Positions 29,928 through 41,639 of a stretch of DNA of 64,000 nucleotides are shown here, piece after piece. Every line of letters starts with the position of its first letter. The first letter of the stretch is position 1. This DNA comes from Saccharina japonica (Eukaryota; Sar; Phaeophyceae; Laminariales; Laminariaceae). A program made the position numbers and the translations under genes. Below the pieces are notes generated by a model. The model was not told the origin of the DNA. It did not search any database and saw only the letters and a program-made list of their open reading frames with translations. The stretch covers positions 32,128-96,127 of the forward strand of contig MEHQ01000840.1 of NCBI GenBank assembly GCA_008828725.1, written 5' to 3'.

Positions 29928-30195
29928 TATGATAGGGGTGGCACTACTTGGCTGAAAAAAACGTTTCTGAACCAAGGGACTCAACGTAATCCTTGACCCT
30001 AAATCGCCCGAATTCCTTGTTTTGTGTCGCGATATTTCTCGTTGCATCGTTAGGCCATGGTGTTTGTTGTTCCTCGGTTCGCACTCCCCCCCCCCCTCCG
30101 AAATCAGTGTGCAGGCTACTGCAGGTATAGAGCTCCTCGAGTGAACACCCTCAGAAAAAACACAGGGGCACCTCTATCGTAGAGGTAGCACTTGA
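29928..30195. mobile_element. TIR element with GTGCTAYGATAGAGGTGGCAC ends, copy 2
   Basis: CGTGCTATGATAGGGGTGGC on the left and GCACCTCTATCGTAGAGGTAGC on the right; interior CCTCGAGTGAACACCCTCAG resembles the copy at 13275-13536. Confidence 0.55.
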
Positions 30196-30261
30196 CGCTT
30201 CTGAGGCTCTTTCTACGCGGGAAGCTCTGTTCGTTGACTCGTGTGCAGATTTGCGTGTGCA

Positions 30262-30358
30262 CCGCTGGTTACATAGACGAGTAGCACCGCTGGTTACATA
30301 CACGAGTGGCACCGCTGGTTACATATGCGAGTGGCACCGCTGGTTACATATACGAGTG
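30262..30358 (+). repeat. 24-bp minisatellite (GCACCGCTGGTTACATAnACGAGT)
   Basis: Four tandem units, followed by a CTTG microsatellite at about 30378-30400. Confidence 0.85.
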
Positions 30359-31042
30359 AGACACTGGCTGGCTGCGCTTGCTTGCTTGCTTGCTTGCTGC
30401 CTGTTTTGACCTGATGTGTCCATCCAGACATGGAACCCACCATTCCGTCGGTTGCGCACCCCCTTTTTTCCCCCGTCGGCATGAGATCGATCAACCGTGG
30501 ATATTTATTTCCGAAGTCACGGAACAAAAAAACAAAATGGAACTGTCGTAATCGGGCTTTGCGCTGATCAAATGTTTGCAGAAACTATTTCACACACACA
30601 CACACACCTCGTCCGACAACTGATATTGAGAAAAAAACATGTAAGTTTACCCCTTTTTTGCTACACTGCAAAATTGGTCCCACCCTACAGTAATTCCAAG
30701 TGTGTTGCCTCCCCCCCCAAAGGGGTCTTGCTGTCCGAACGGGGGTAAATTGAGCCAGATACGCAATCCCATGGGCTTAATTAAGGTATCTTACGAACGG
30801 TAATATCTACTGTAGTACTCGTCGGTTGAAAATATGCTGACAGCCCGCCGGTCGGCCGCCGTTCGTAAGATGGCGCGGTGCGCTCGGGGAGGTCAGAAAA
30901 CAGCCTAACAAGTGAGAAATATCTGGGCTAAACGAATGCAACCGTATCACCTAAAACCCTGTTAGCATCTCTCGATAGCCCAACCTAAACTCCACGAAAC
31001 CTTTGCTTCCCTCTCTGCTGTCTGAAGACCCCTAAACAGGGA

Positions 31043-33077
31043 ATGGCGGCCCGTGGTCGGAACAAGAGCCTTTTCCATCCTGCTTGCCTGGATGCGTCGC
31101 GCAAGATCAGAACGCCGCGGGAACGTCATAGCTCGGAAAGAACATGGCCCACTGCGGCCGCTCCTCCGGTGCATCTGAGTCAAAAGCGAGGGCAGTCTTC
31201 AACCCCGGGTACCCGCCGACTTTGTACGCCGGAAGCGGATCCTCCGATACGAACCCCTCACGTTGCAGAGTCCTTAGCCCGGGGGGCAAGCCGTGCTTTT
31301 GCAGCTGGCGGGGCGGGCTCTGGTCGAAAAAACAACGGCGGCGATGACGCCGGCGCTCAAGCTGAGGTGTCCTTAACGCGCACGGCGAAGCGTGGTGCTG
31401 CGGGCGCGGAGCCCCCAGGAGGAGGCAATGGCGGTGGTGGCGGCGGCGGCGGTGGTGGTGGCGGCGAAGGCGGTACTGCTGCTTCCGTTGCTACGTCCGC
31501 TTCTACTTCTGATTGTGCTTCTTCCTCTTCTGCTTCTGCTGCTACTGCTGCTCTTACTTCGTCTTCGGCTTCTTCCGTCTCTTCTTCGTTTTCTACTTCT
31601 GTTTGCGCTACCGATTCTGCTGCGACATCTTGTAGTTCTGCTGCTGCTGCTGCTGCTTCTGGTTCTTCTTCTCCTCGTCCTGCTGCTGGTGCTGCTGCTG
31701 CTGGTGCTGGTGCTGCTGCTGCTGCTCCTACTGCCTCTTCCTCAGCCCCAGCCTCTGCCACCCACAAGTCGCCCCCCTTGCAGAAGGCAAGAACGCTACG
31801 GGAGGCGAATACAAACCGCAAGAAAATGACAAGGCCCACCCCCGGCCAGGGCAAGCCAGCCCCCGGGGCGGCGTCCTCCGCGGCAAAAAAACAGTGGGGG
31901 CGGCGCTCCCACTCTCCCCGGAATTGTCCCATCCTTACCGCTCCCAAAATCCGCAACAGCACTTCCCCTGCGCCGACCCACCCACGAATCAGCGCCGCGT
32001 TGGGCTCCAGCTCCGACTCAGACTCAGGCCTGTCCGACGACGGCGGTGAGAAAGAGCTGGGGTGCCGGTTCGGGGCGCAAGGCCGGCTCGCGAGCCGCGT
32101 TACCCCCGGAGTTGGCCCGCCGCCGTGCGCGCCGAGCACGAGAACGGAGTCGGCCTTAGAGGCGTGGGCGGCAACTCGCCGCCCGGGCCGCCCGGCGAAG
32201 GCCGCGGCGGCCGCTGCTGGAAATCCGGAATGGAGATACCCCGACGCTCATGGTTCGCGTTCGGGAGAGCGCGTGGGTCATTGTTCGTCGCGTGCGCGGG
32301 CGAGCCACGGCGGTGACGGTGACGGTGGCGGGAGTGGCGGTGGCGGTGACGGTGGCGATGGTCGTGGAGGTAGCGGTGGCGGTGGCGGTGGGATGATAGT
32401 AAAACAGGCCGCGGCGACGGGCACTGGAAGGAGAGAACAGGGGGAGTTGAATGAAGTGCTGGTTGCGTCACGCTTGGCGAAGAAGGGGTCGGTTCAGGTG
32501 AGGTTCATTCCGGCTGCGTATGACGAACGTTTCGACCATAAAGTTGGCCCCAATCGCATTCACCCTCGTACCGTGTGTTCGGATGTATTCAAGACGTGTG
32601 CCTTATGTTTTTCGTTTTGTCATCGCCTTTGCCTTCCATCAATCTCAACTCGCATGAGTCTGTACGCTCGACGGCTGTGAAAATCAACCGCGCGCACTAT
32701 ATGTGCCAGATTATATGTGTCAGGCATATACCTAGTATGACCCTTCAAAACTGACGTATTTCAAGGCACTGGCCCATACACTAAATGTTGTCCGTAGCTT
32801 CTTAAGGCGCACTAAGAATGAGATAATGAGCACGTAACGTAGTTCACGCTTACGGCCTTAATTTTTGCGGGGAGACAATTGTTGTTGCGTTACGTGACGC
32901 GCCGTTTCTAAGATCGAAAGCGGGTCCACGCTCCATACGGGTACCGCCCTCTTGTTTCCACTTTTAGTAGTTTGCAACGCCTAACCTTTAACTAAATACC
33001 GCCTGTGTGAACGCCCGCTCCCTGCTCAGGATGTGTCGGGATTGTTTGTCGCCCTGGGACTGGAGGTGGATGAAGCG

Positions 33078-33111
<34 letters not shown>

Positions 33112-33454
33112 GGAAGTCAGCGCCCGTTGTACCACCCTCTTGTTTCCGCTTTTAGTAGTTTGCCATGCCTAACGTTTCACTAAATACCAGTGTGTGTGCT
33201 GCTGTTCCACCTCTGTCGTCGACGACATACCGCCTCTGTGAATGCCCGCACCTCCCCCTCCCCCCCCTGCTCAGGACATCTCGGGATTGTTTGTCGCCCT
33301 GGGACTGGAGGTGTCCGAAACGCCCGCGAAAACGCCTGCTGGAACGCCTGCCAGAAGTGAAGGCGGGACTGTCACGTTTCCGATAGTGTCGTCGGTAACT
33401 GCCGGAGGTTTCGCGGACAACTGGGGGGTCGCCTGTGGCATAAAAATTACCGAA
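31043..33454 (+). CDS. Low-complexity protein with C-terminal PDZ-like segment (two exons seen)
   Basis: Exon 31043-32497 starts at the first ATG after an in-frame stop and ends at donor GTGAGG in phase 0; exon 33275-33454 follows acceptor CCTGCTCAG, also phase 0. The first ~485 residues are disordered-looking: a Gly run (near residues 130-145), a long Ser/Ala tract, an acidic SSSDSDSGLSDDGGEKE segment and a Gly/Asp-rich stretch, ending LNEVLVASRLAKKGSVQ. The second exon begins DISGLFVALGLEV and contains FPIVSSVTAGGFADNWG and CGIKITEV, arranged like the central strand and helix of PDZ domains, which bind C-terminal peptides. Further exons after donor GTGAGAGG (33455) are likely but not found; otherwise the frame stops at 33472. 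A scaffolding role is inference. Confidence 0.6.
33030..33110 (+). pseudogene. Truncated duplicate of the PDZ-like exon ending in a 31-base G run
   Basis: CTGCTCAG followed by GATGTGTCGGGATTGTTTGTCGCC repeats the start of the exon at 33275 with few changes (DVSGLFVALGLEV), then breaks off into 31 consecutive G (33080-33110). The upstream intron sequence is duplicated too (CCCTCTTGTTTCC and AGTAGTTTGC in both, near 32949 and 33131). Confidence 0.7.
33275..33454 (+). CDS. PDZ-like exon
   Basis: Strong pyrimidine tract and CTCAG acceptor, 60 codons, GTGAGA donor. A Thr/Pro-rich insert (ETPAKTPAGTPARSEGG) sits between the first strand and the VTFPIVSSV core. Phase 0 at both ends makes it a symmetric, movable exon, which fits the presence of a partial duplicate upstream. 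Confidence 0.6.
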
Positions 33455-33734
33455 GTGAGAGGACAAGGGTAGAGGCGAGAGGGGCGGATGCTCTAAGTAA
33501 GCGTTTCGAGAGATGTCTGTTTTGTGTGCGCTGGTGATACGTACCTGAAAATGTCCCGTGAGGTTTTAAGCTTTGTTTTTTAACCCATATATATATATAT
33601 ACGCCCCAAGGATTAAGAAACGAAAATGGACGCTGTTTTGCGGAGAATCGAAGGCTTGTCGGGACGCCTGCCACGGTAGAGGTGCCCCTTTAATGTTCTG
33701 GGGCTCCTCGTGGGGTGGCGAGCTCTTTTTTTTT

Positions 33735-33950
33735 TCTTTTCCATCCCATGTATTATCTTCGCCCTCCTTTTCTCTCCCCGTCTTTAGTCGTAAGTCAGAT
33801 CCGGGGTCACTAAGTAGGCTCTTCTCCCCCCCTCCCCACTACGGTACGTGCCTTGTATTTTTATCGCGAGGTACGTGCCTTGTATTATTATCGCGAGAAT
33901 ATTTCAGCACTTTCTTCCCTCGTCGACTTGCGTCGGATTCCGCCTACCCA
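33735..33950 (-). repeat. Dispersed repeat family A, copy 4 (minus)
   Basis: Reverse complement of the family: CATCCCATGTATTATCTTCG to TTCCCTCGTCGACTTGCGTCGG. The segment GGTACGTGCCTTGTATTTTTATCGCGA is duplicated within it. Confidence 0.75.
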
Positions 33951-34539
33951 CGCCACGAAGGCTCTATACCTTAAACACCCAAACACTGGCCTTGTTGACA
34001 ACAGCTGTACGCCTAATCTGATGACCGATTCCGTATGGCCTGAGTACGCGGCGCGAATACGTGTATGGCAGGAATGGGATTCGGATAAGGTTTGGGTAGC
34101 TTCTCGGTTGGACAGCTCCGTCAATCATAACATTTTTGAGGGGGGGGGAGGAAATGCTACCTCTATCGTGAGCGAGCGTCTCGGCGGTGGGATTTTCGAC
34201 GCTGAAAATCACGGTGCGTCGATCCTGTTGTCAAGAGGGAAGACGTTGAACAAAGCGATGCCGCAGTAGTGTTCTGTCTGGGTATATAAGAGTTTGGCTT
34301 GGGTGCGCGCCCCAAGGTTTGCGCGCTTGCCTACTGTAGATCCTGAACGCGTAAAAAATAGTGGGGACTGTCAGCCCTTGCCATACCTCCTACCCTCCAC
34401 TTTTGCGCCTTTTGAAGACTCTGCTCGGCTAACGTCGCGCGCGATTTTTTCGTCCGCGCACGACGTCCGCGTTTCGTTTTGTGTGTGTGGGTGTGTTCAC
34501 CCTTACTGGGATCTCTGCATCCAACAGGGGGGAAATGTG

Positions 34540-34650
34540 TGCACGATTGACGGTTCTGTCGACAAAAAAACGAGTACGGGTATCACCGGCGTGTGGCTGA
34601 CTTCGTCCGCACTAAAACCAAGTACCTTATCACCCGGGGTGATAACATAA
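34540..34650 (+). CDS. Candidate terminal exon, uncertain
   Basis: After TGCATCCAACAG a phase-0 frame encodes GGNVCTIDGSVDKKTSTGI and TGVWLTSSALKPSTLSPGVIT then TAA. It has coding-like composition and could belong to the PDZ-like gene upstream, which also needs a phase-0 continuation, but the sequence does not look like the end of a PDZ domain. Unrecognised. Confidence 0.25.
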   Translation, partial: CTIDGSVDKKTSTGITGVWLTSSALKPSTLSPGVIT

Positions 34651-35286
34651 CCCCCCCCCCCCCTCGGACTACTTATAAATATGGCTTTCTCTTCACAGCG
34701 GGGAGAGTGTGAACGCCGAGCACCACGTCTATTTTCGTCGATTGCGCCCCTCATGTTTTGGCGAAAATCGACTACTTCGGAGGTACACAATAAGCTAAGT
34801 TGTCTATGTGTCTGTGTGGCTGTCGATGAGTGTATATAGCGCAAGTACGTTCCTGCACTACAAACAAATACAAGCGATAAAAAACGGATAGACAAACAAT
34901 AATTATGAAAAGGAAAAAACACACACACACAAATCTGGGCCTACCTATTACGTTCCTCCGAAATATGTTTTTTTTCCCCGAGGGCTGTGTTATCTTGCGT
35001 GTGCACCTATATAACATACGCACGGTACTTGCGTTTTATGGCAAGCTTGTGTCACAGCCATTGTTTTTTTTTTTTCGTGTATTGCTGTTCGTCACACCCC
35101 GAAACTTTCGTCGTTAGGCGTGTTTGTCACAGAGCCAGGGGCGTCCAGAAAAAAGAGAAAACGACACACCACACCCCCAGAGGTCGGAATAGAAAACCTT
35201 TGCAACCGTTGTGATCACATGATGGAATAAGAAAATGGAAAACAAACATGATCCTTATTTTCATTTTTTACACTTGGTTTTAGTAA

Positions 35287-35833
35287 CCCCCCCCCACCCC
35301 CCTATAAATATACCGGTATGATATATTTATAGGTTGGGTTGGCGTCGGTTGGCAACGACGCTGTAAAACACGCCACTCGCTGCGTGAGCTAGACAACCAG
35401 GGTGCCGTTTTTTTTTGTTATTTTTATTTGGCGGTCACCAAAGCTGGCGGTCGAGTAGATCATTTGTGCGGGGTGGAGAACCTTTGTTCCGCACAAGGGG
35501 AATGGTCGTATCACGTAGTGTTAATATGGTAAGGCGTCCGCGAGGCAGTTACATAGTAAAACCCATTGCTGTCTCCGGAAGTGGCCACACCAGAAATTAA
35601 ATTAACTCATTGAAGCTGTCGTCCATATGCAAGTCCGCCTCAGAGGCGGTTCTTAGCAGGATGCAGCTCACCCTCCATGCGACTCGCCCAATACCTCACG
35701 GCGTTTCGCGCTTGGTGCAAGCAATGTCTGCCTGGTTGGTGAAACACCCAACGCGCTCCGTCCCGGCATTGTAGGGATGCGAGGGTCTATGGTCATATGA
35801 CTACGGCCGTGCACAACATGAGTACACCCCCCC
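35287..35833 (+). mobile_element. Complete solitary poly-C element (~0.55 kb)
   Basis: A C-run (35287-35303), then TATAAATATA, GGTTGGGTTGGCGTCGGTTG, GCTGTAAAACACGCCACTCG, TGGCGGTCGAGTAGATCATT, CCGCACAAGGGGAATGGTCG, AGGATGCAGCTCACC, GGTTGGTGAAACACCCAAC, GGGATGCGAGGGTCTATGGT and an ATGAGTACAC end that enters a second C-run. The whole block is the unit of the tandem array at 58.3-61.8 kb. It has no coding frame of note, no terminal inverted repeats and no TG...CA ends. Its class is unknown. Confidence 0.85.
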
Positions 35834-35942
35834 CCGTATGCGTTGTGATATACCAGGTATTGTTTGACAAATTTCAAACTCACACTAATTAAAACATGCT
35901 ACCTACCTAATCTAAGCCGTATGACACCCTCTCCACCTTCAG

Positions 35943-36715
35943 TACCACGGGGCCTTCCGTTTTCGTGTGGGGCCGACGTGCCTTGTCCGAAGTTCTTCAA
36001 AGTCTCTTGGGATCCAGGGGAAAAAAGTGTTTATCAGATGCATGGCATGAGGAAATCCGCTTTTCTTTCAACAGCGTTTTCATGGGTGTCATCATTCGAA
36101 CGCACGAGCACTATACAATCGATGTGCTGCCGATGACGCTATTTGCTGAGGCATTTCCCGTTGGGCCACGTAATGTGAAAATGATAACCAATCACCCACC
36201 CAAGCTAAGCCTTATAACACTGTCCGCCCCTGCAGAACCGCGGGGTCTTTGGTCTTCGCATGGCGCCATATATGCCTAGTCTGAAGTTTTTAGTAACCTC
36301 TGGGGACGCAAGGACGAGTGTTTATCAGGTTCTGAGACGATCAAATTTTGGTTTCTTCAAAAAGCGGTGTCATGGCGGTTGGGATATTCGAACTCAGTAC
36401 CGCTACAATCATATCCTGCCGCCGATGCCGTTTCTCAAGGGATTAGCTTGTAGTTCGTTGGGCTACTGGTAAAAGGTTAACCAAATACCCACCCACCCTA
36501 TGTCTTAGTAACACCCCCGCCTCCCCCCCTCCAGAATAGCGGTGTCTTCGGTCTTCGTATGGAATCGTTCGTGCCTAGCCCGACGTTCTCAACAATCTTT
36601 GAGAACCCAAGGAAATTCGCTTTTTTTTAAACACGTTTTCATGGCCATTGTGACATTTGCGCTCACGACCACTACAACCCATGTCATGCCGTCGAGGACA
36701 TTTGTTGGGCTACTG
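35943..36715 (+). pseudogene. Triplicated exon-like unit, degenerate
   Basis: Three related blocks (35943-36169, 36236-36468, 36535-36715) each follow a CAG acceptor and end at a GT donor (CACG|TAATG, TACTG|GTAAAA, TACTG|GTAGG), with short pyrimidine-rich introns between. The middle block is fully open: NRGVFGLRMAPYMPSLKF ... HILPPMPFLKGLA. The first block encodes related words (RFRVGP, DVLPMTLFAEAF) but in shifted frames, and the third stops early (FAFF then TAA). This looks like tandem duplication of an exon followed by decay. The protein family is not recognised. Confidence 0.5.
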
Positions 36716-37204
36716 GTAGGATATCAAACACGTACCGCCCGATACGAAGACCATGTATCCGGCGGTTCTGAAGGACGGGAGCGTGATTCAAGGCTTAGAT
36801 TGAGTAGGAANTTGGTTAACATTTTACCCGTAGCCCAATGGACTAATTCCTTTAACAACCATGTGAAACGGTGGTATTGTTGCAGTGCAGTACACTGTTG
36901 CACTGCTGCTGCTGTTGCAGTGTCTACCGTGGCTGCGCGATCGTTTTCGAAATGCAAAGGGAGTATCAGGAGGCGGAAGTTCTGTGACGGACGGCCGGCT
37001 GAAAATATATACTGTATGCTGGTAGCCGATCAATCGTCCCCGAACCGGGTACAGGCAATGGAGACTATATTAGTATAGTAAACAACACATCCCACAGCCC
37101 ACGCGATTGGCAAAAAACAAATCGTACGTTCCGTATGATATGTACACTACCGCTTTCATTTAGGGGCACAGGTACTACTACTGTAAGAAGGCTTGGCTAT
37201 CAAC

Positions 37205-37385
37205 CGTTCGATTTATTATCCTCACCCTTCCATTCTCTCTCCTTCCTGGTCGTAACTCAGATCCGTGGTCACAAAGCAGGCTCTTCTCTCTCCTCCCGCA
37301 CTACGGTTCTTGTTCTTGCATTGCATTTTTATCGCGAGAAGATTTCAGCATTTTCTTCCCTCGTCAACTTTCTTCGTCGAGTTGT
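37205..37385 (-). repeat. Dispersed repeat family A, copy 5 (minus)
   Basis: TTATTATCCTCACCCTTCC to TTTTCTTCCCTCGTCAAC with ATTTTTATCGCGAGAAGATT inside. Confidence 0.75.
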
Positions 37386-37680
37386 GCGTATTCATAATAG
37401 TAGCCACGTGTGCGTTGGATTCACTGCGTCCGCGGCCGGCCGCGTTTTTATCGTTAGTTAATGAGTTTCTTCCAAAGTCGTTCTCATTTCACTCAATTAA
37501 CCCTTTCAGTATTGTGCTATACGGAAACCTATCGAAGTCGTATTCCAAGTGTTTTGTCCCCACAATGGGACGGGGCTCCTGAACACTCTCTGTTCTGCCC
37601 ACCCATACGCTACAGAGCGCGAAGTGTGTGTGTAACAGGCATTTATTTTTTATTGCGTTTGGTTTTTCTTACATACCCAG

Positions 37681-38217
37681 TACCGTAATCATGCGAGAGT
37701 TGGCACCGGGGTGCGATCGATTTTTAAATGTTTCTACGTTGTGTTTTTTATCGCACCCCGGTGCTATCCCTCCGATGGGTGCCAACCTTCCGATGGGGGT
37801 GCGGAAATACAATTAAATCATGCCGTTCTTCAATTTTGGCGCACCCCCGGTGCGATCGCTGCTGAATCGAAATACACCGGGCCGTACTGGGGCAACGGTG
37901 CTGCGTAAATGACTCAAAGCTACCTAAAACGACTTGACCTACCATGCGTTGGTAAAGAACGTTTGAGAGGAGTGGCGCACTGGTGATATCTCATCGGAAA
38001 ATGAAAGAAATGAGAATATTACCTACTACAGACCCGCTGCGGTGGCCCTCAAATTTCTATTTATGTCGGGGAGATCGCACCGGGGTGCGATCTCTCCGAT
38101 GGGGGTGCGAAAACACGATTAAATGTTTCTACGTTGTGTTTTTTATCGCACCCCGGTGCTATCTCTCCGATGGGTGCCAACCTTCCGATGGGTGCCAACT
38201 CTCGCATGATTACGGTA
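37681..38217. mobile_element. 537-bp element with perfect 27-bp terminal inverted repeats
   Basis: TACCGTAATCATGCGAGAGT plus TGGCACC (37681-37707) is exactly inverted at 38191-38217. Inside, TTATCGCACCCCGGTGCTAT and CTCCGATGGGTGCCAACC blocks occur at both ends, in direct order, with several GCACCGGGGTGC palindromes. No coding sequence; no clear target duplication. Non-autonomous DNA transposon of unassigned superfamily. Confidence 0.8.
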
Positions 38218-38564
38218 TTCGCCCTTTCTGTCTCTTCTCTACGAGACGATCATGGTTCCACGAAACCCGGTAAAATATGGAGACCAGGATCTCATTCCCG
38301 CAGAGCTCAACACTTGCGCCGGAACTCTTGTCCGCTTCACAAATGTTCCCCGATATAGAATATTAGTATTATTAGATGAGCTCAGCAAATCGTCAGTTCT
38401 CCACGCTCGGGCCATTTGCATATATCAGGAAAACCTGACTTCTCGACGCTCGTGCGTCGCGCTTCGTATCTTACCCCCCGCCGTGATGAATTGAGATTTG
38501 TTTTCCGCCGCCGTGATGAATTTTTGAAATTTTCCAAGTTCTATTAATTTAATGTGTGAGGATG

Positions 38565-39080
38565 AAAAGTTACTAATTTAAGCACCCCCTACGTATATAC
38601 GATACCAGGTATTTATTGATGCGTGAGGATGAAAAGTAAACAATTTAAGCACCCCCTACGTATATACGATACCAGGTATTTATTGATGCGTGAGGATGAA
38701 AAGTTATTAATTTAAGCACCCCCTACGTACGATACCAGGTATTTATTGATGCCAGGTATGGTATTATACCAGGTACAAATGTGTAATTATTGAGCACCCC
38801 CCTACGTATATGCGTGTATAGTACGAGTATGATATACCCCGCTCCACTACGATATCAGGTATTTATTGATGCGTGAGGATGAAAAGTTATTAATTACGAT
38901 ACCAGGTATTCATTGATACCAGGTATGGTATTATACGAGGTACAAATTGAGCACCCCCCTGCGTATATGCGTAGGAGACCAGGTACACATGTTTATTGAG
39001 CACCCCCCTACGTATATGCGTAGAAGACCAGGTACAAATGTTTATTGAGCACCCCCCTACGTATATACGTATATAGTACG
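38565..39080 (+). repeat. Minisatellite, ~65-bp unit (GCGTGAGGATGAAAAG...CCAGGTATTTATTGAT)
   Basis: Units combine TGCGTGAGGATGAAAAGT, AATTTAAGCACCCCCTACGT and ATACGATACCAGGTATTTAT; later units are shuffled and shortened. A related, looser array runs on to about 39.5 kb with TACGTTGTATGTACATGGTA blocks. Confidence 0.85.
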
Positions 39081-39707
39081 AGTATGTGCATTATATGATA
39101 CCAGTTAAGTACCCCGCTCCATTTTCATATTATAGTAAAACCTGAGTTCTCGACCCTCGTGCCTCGCGCTCCGTACCAGTACCTCCCTGCGTACGTTGTA
39201 TGTACATGGTATGATACCACATATTATTTTAAGCTCTATCATACCAGTATTATTAATATTTTAAGTAGCCCCCTACACATATTACCAGGTATGCAGTATG
39301 TACATGATATGATACCAAATAAGTCTAAGTACCCCCCTGCGTACGTTGTATGTACATGGTATGATACCACATACTATTTTAAGCTCTATCGTACCAGGTA
39401 TTATTAATATTTTAAGTAGCCCCCTACACACATTATGCAGTATGTACATGATATGATGTCAGATATCATAGTATATTTGAACTACCTCCCTACGTATATA
39501 CGATATCAGGTAATATTATTACGTAGTATCGTACGTCGTATTTAGCCTCTGTTCTCGACGCTCGTGCGTCGTGCTTGCCGTATACCGTATGCCCCCCGCC
39601 GCCATGTCTTTGGTAATTCACATGTATTCATGTACCTATCATATTTTCATTTTGCTTCAAGACAATACGTCGTTTATATGGTACGATACGTATATATTCC
39701 TCTCTGC

Positions 39708-39890
39708 CCCTTGGCATCGTAAACTGCCTGTTGCATTTCGGGCCTTCTTCCTCATTAGTTAGCTTCGCCCCCTTGGCATCGTAAACTGCCTGTTGCATTT
39801 CGGGCCTTCTTCCTCCTTAGTTAGCTTCGCCCCCTTGGCATCGTAAACTGCCTGTTGCATTTCGGGCCTTCTTCCTCCTTAGTTAGATTC
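39708..39890 (+). repeat. Minisatellite, ~62-bp unit, three copies
   Basis: CCTTGGCATCGTAAACTGCC, TGTTGCATTTCGGGCCTTCT and TCCTCCTTAGTTAG repeat three times with almost no change, so the duplication is recent or homogenised. Confidence 0.9.
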
Positions 39891-39989
39891 GCCGGCGGCC
39901 TGGGCCGACGGCGAAGTCCCTTGTAAATGTACATATTATACGACTCGTGGTACCAGGTGCATCCTATAGCAAAAACAGCAACAACCACA

Positions 39990-40370
39990 AGCAGGGTATA
40001 TATCAACAGCAACAGCAACCAAGCATCGGCGGCAGCCGCTGTATACCCAGACAGCAGGCTAAAGCAGCAGCACAGTTAGCAACAGCTACTCGCACTCTCC
40101 TAGGGCTGGCTAGGGGCAGCAACAGCAGCTCAGCAGCAGCAGTAGCTCAGCAGCAGCGCTCAGCAGCAAGCAGCTTCCGTGTTTGCAACTTTCAATTATG
40201 GGATCAGCTTATTTCTTATTTTTGTGCTGCTGCTGAGCTTCGAGCCTACGCGTGCCAACGCTACGCTTCAAGCACGCCCGATCCCCTCGCACAGCGGCGC
40301 AGTCGCCTCCGCGCCCGCCCCCGCCGCGCCGCCGCTGCTGCTGCTGCTGCTGCAGCTGTGCTGCCGCAAC
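39990..40370. repeat. CAG- and CTG-rich simple sequence
   Basis: CAGCAGCAG-rich DNA (40010-40165) is followed by CTGCTGCTG (40328-40352). Ala/Gln/Ser frames on both strands are translations of the repeat. Confidence 0.8.
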
Positions 40371-41639
40371 CACGGTCGTGTTGCGGAAATGGTACACAAG
40401 ACTTTTCATGCTGTATCATAGGGAGGTACAGGCGGCGCGTACGAGCAATAATTTTTTATCGAGGCACCTTCCACGATGACACCAAGTGGGCGGATGCCGC
40501 AGCAGCGGCCCGCCGTGACAGCCCAACGCCACTCGTCCGTGCCATACTCCAGCCTACACCTTTTGAGCCTCGGTGCTCTCCGTGGTTAGTTGCTGTGTTG
40601 TGAGTAGCAGCGCTTTTGTCTGGTGTGCATGGTGCGGCTCCCGGTCGTGTGTCGATGAGCGTCGGGTGAAAGCTCGGTACGTTGTACGCCAATGAACAGA
40701 GAGCAAAAAAAGTACCGCAAATTCCGGCCAAATCGTTACTTCTGAAAAGTATTTTCTTGTCGTTTTTTCAGAAAAATACCGCTAATTTTGACCGCGGGGG
40801 TATTTTCGGATTTTTTTTTTCTAAAAAGCCTTTTGCGCAAACACTCTATATTGAGTTCGTTTTTTTCCGTATGTTTTGATTTGCATCTGATTGGTCGAAA
40901 AGTGAACAACCAGCAGGACATTTCCATTTCGAAGAAAAAAAACGGAATTCCGCAAGAAGTCTTTTGGGACTTATTTTGCTCTTCGTTTTATTGAATTGGG
41001 GAGTTCAACTCGACGTGGCGTGTTCCATGAAACCGAAGGAAGCCACGCAAACTTGAGCCATGTCGACTGATTCAGAGGCGAGATCCACCATTCCCGAGAG
41101 GCACGGCCACCGGATCAGCCGCAGAGCGAGGTCCGACGGGCCCTAGCACAGGGTAGACCGCTTGCGGCGTCTAAATAATAATAAAGGTTGTCGCAAACCC
41201 AACGTTACACCCTTCTTTGCCTCCCAAACCACACGAGCACCGACCAGGTCGCGACTTGGCGTAGAAGTTCGATCGCTGTATTCCCGTCGCTGCTGCCCGC
41301 GTGGGACTTCGGGGCTGCGTCAGCCCACCCAAGACACCCCTAGAGTGATAGCCTCCTAGCTGGTGCCGGCAGACATAATTTTCCGCTGGCAGCGGCGCCC
41401 CGGGGAGGACGCAGGCCGTAGGTCGCCTCGTTGGTTGCTCATAGGTGTTCGTTGGCCCTTGTGCGTTAATTGATTTTTTAACGCTATACACTACAGCATA
41501 TCATAGCATGCAGAGGGGTTGCTCTGCATGCGGTCCCAGTGATACTTCTTCGAGATTGGCAAAACCACTCCGCCTCCTGGCGACACCATTCGAGCGAAAA
41601 CCCACGGAATGAGGCTATCCCTTTTGTTCGTGCACGGCC

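Noticed and set aside
31357..32139. 260-codon minus-strand Glu/Ala-rich frame as the main gene
   Set aside because: The opposite strand has a phase-matched donor and a PDZ-like exon downstream. Kept only as a possible antisense frame.
33853..34269. 138-codon plus-strand frame after the minus-strand family A copy
   Set aside because: It begins inside the repeat and has no splice support or known motif.
35287..35833. Solo LTR of a retrotransposon
   Set aside because: No TG...CA ends, no target duplication that can be told from the C-runs, and no associated retroelement coding sequence in this window, although the TATAAATATA near one end is promoter-like.
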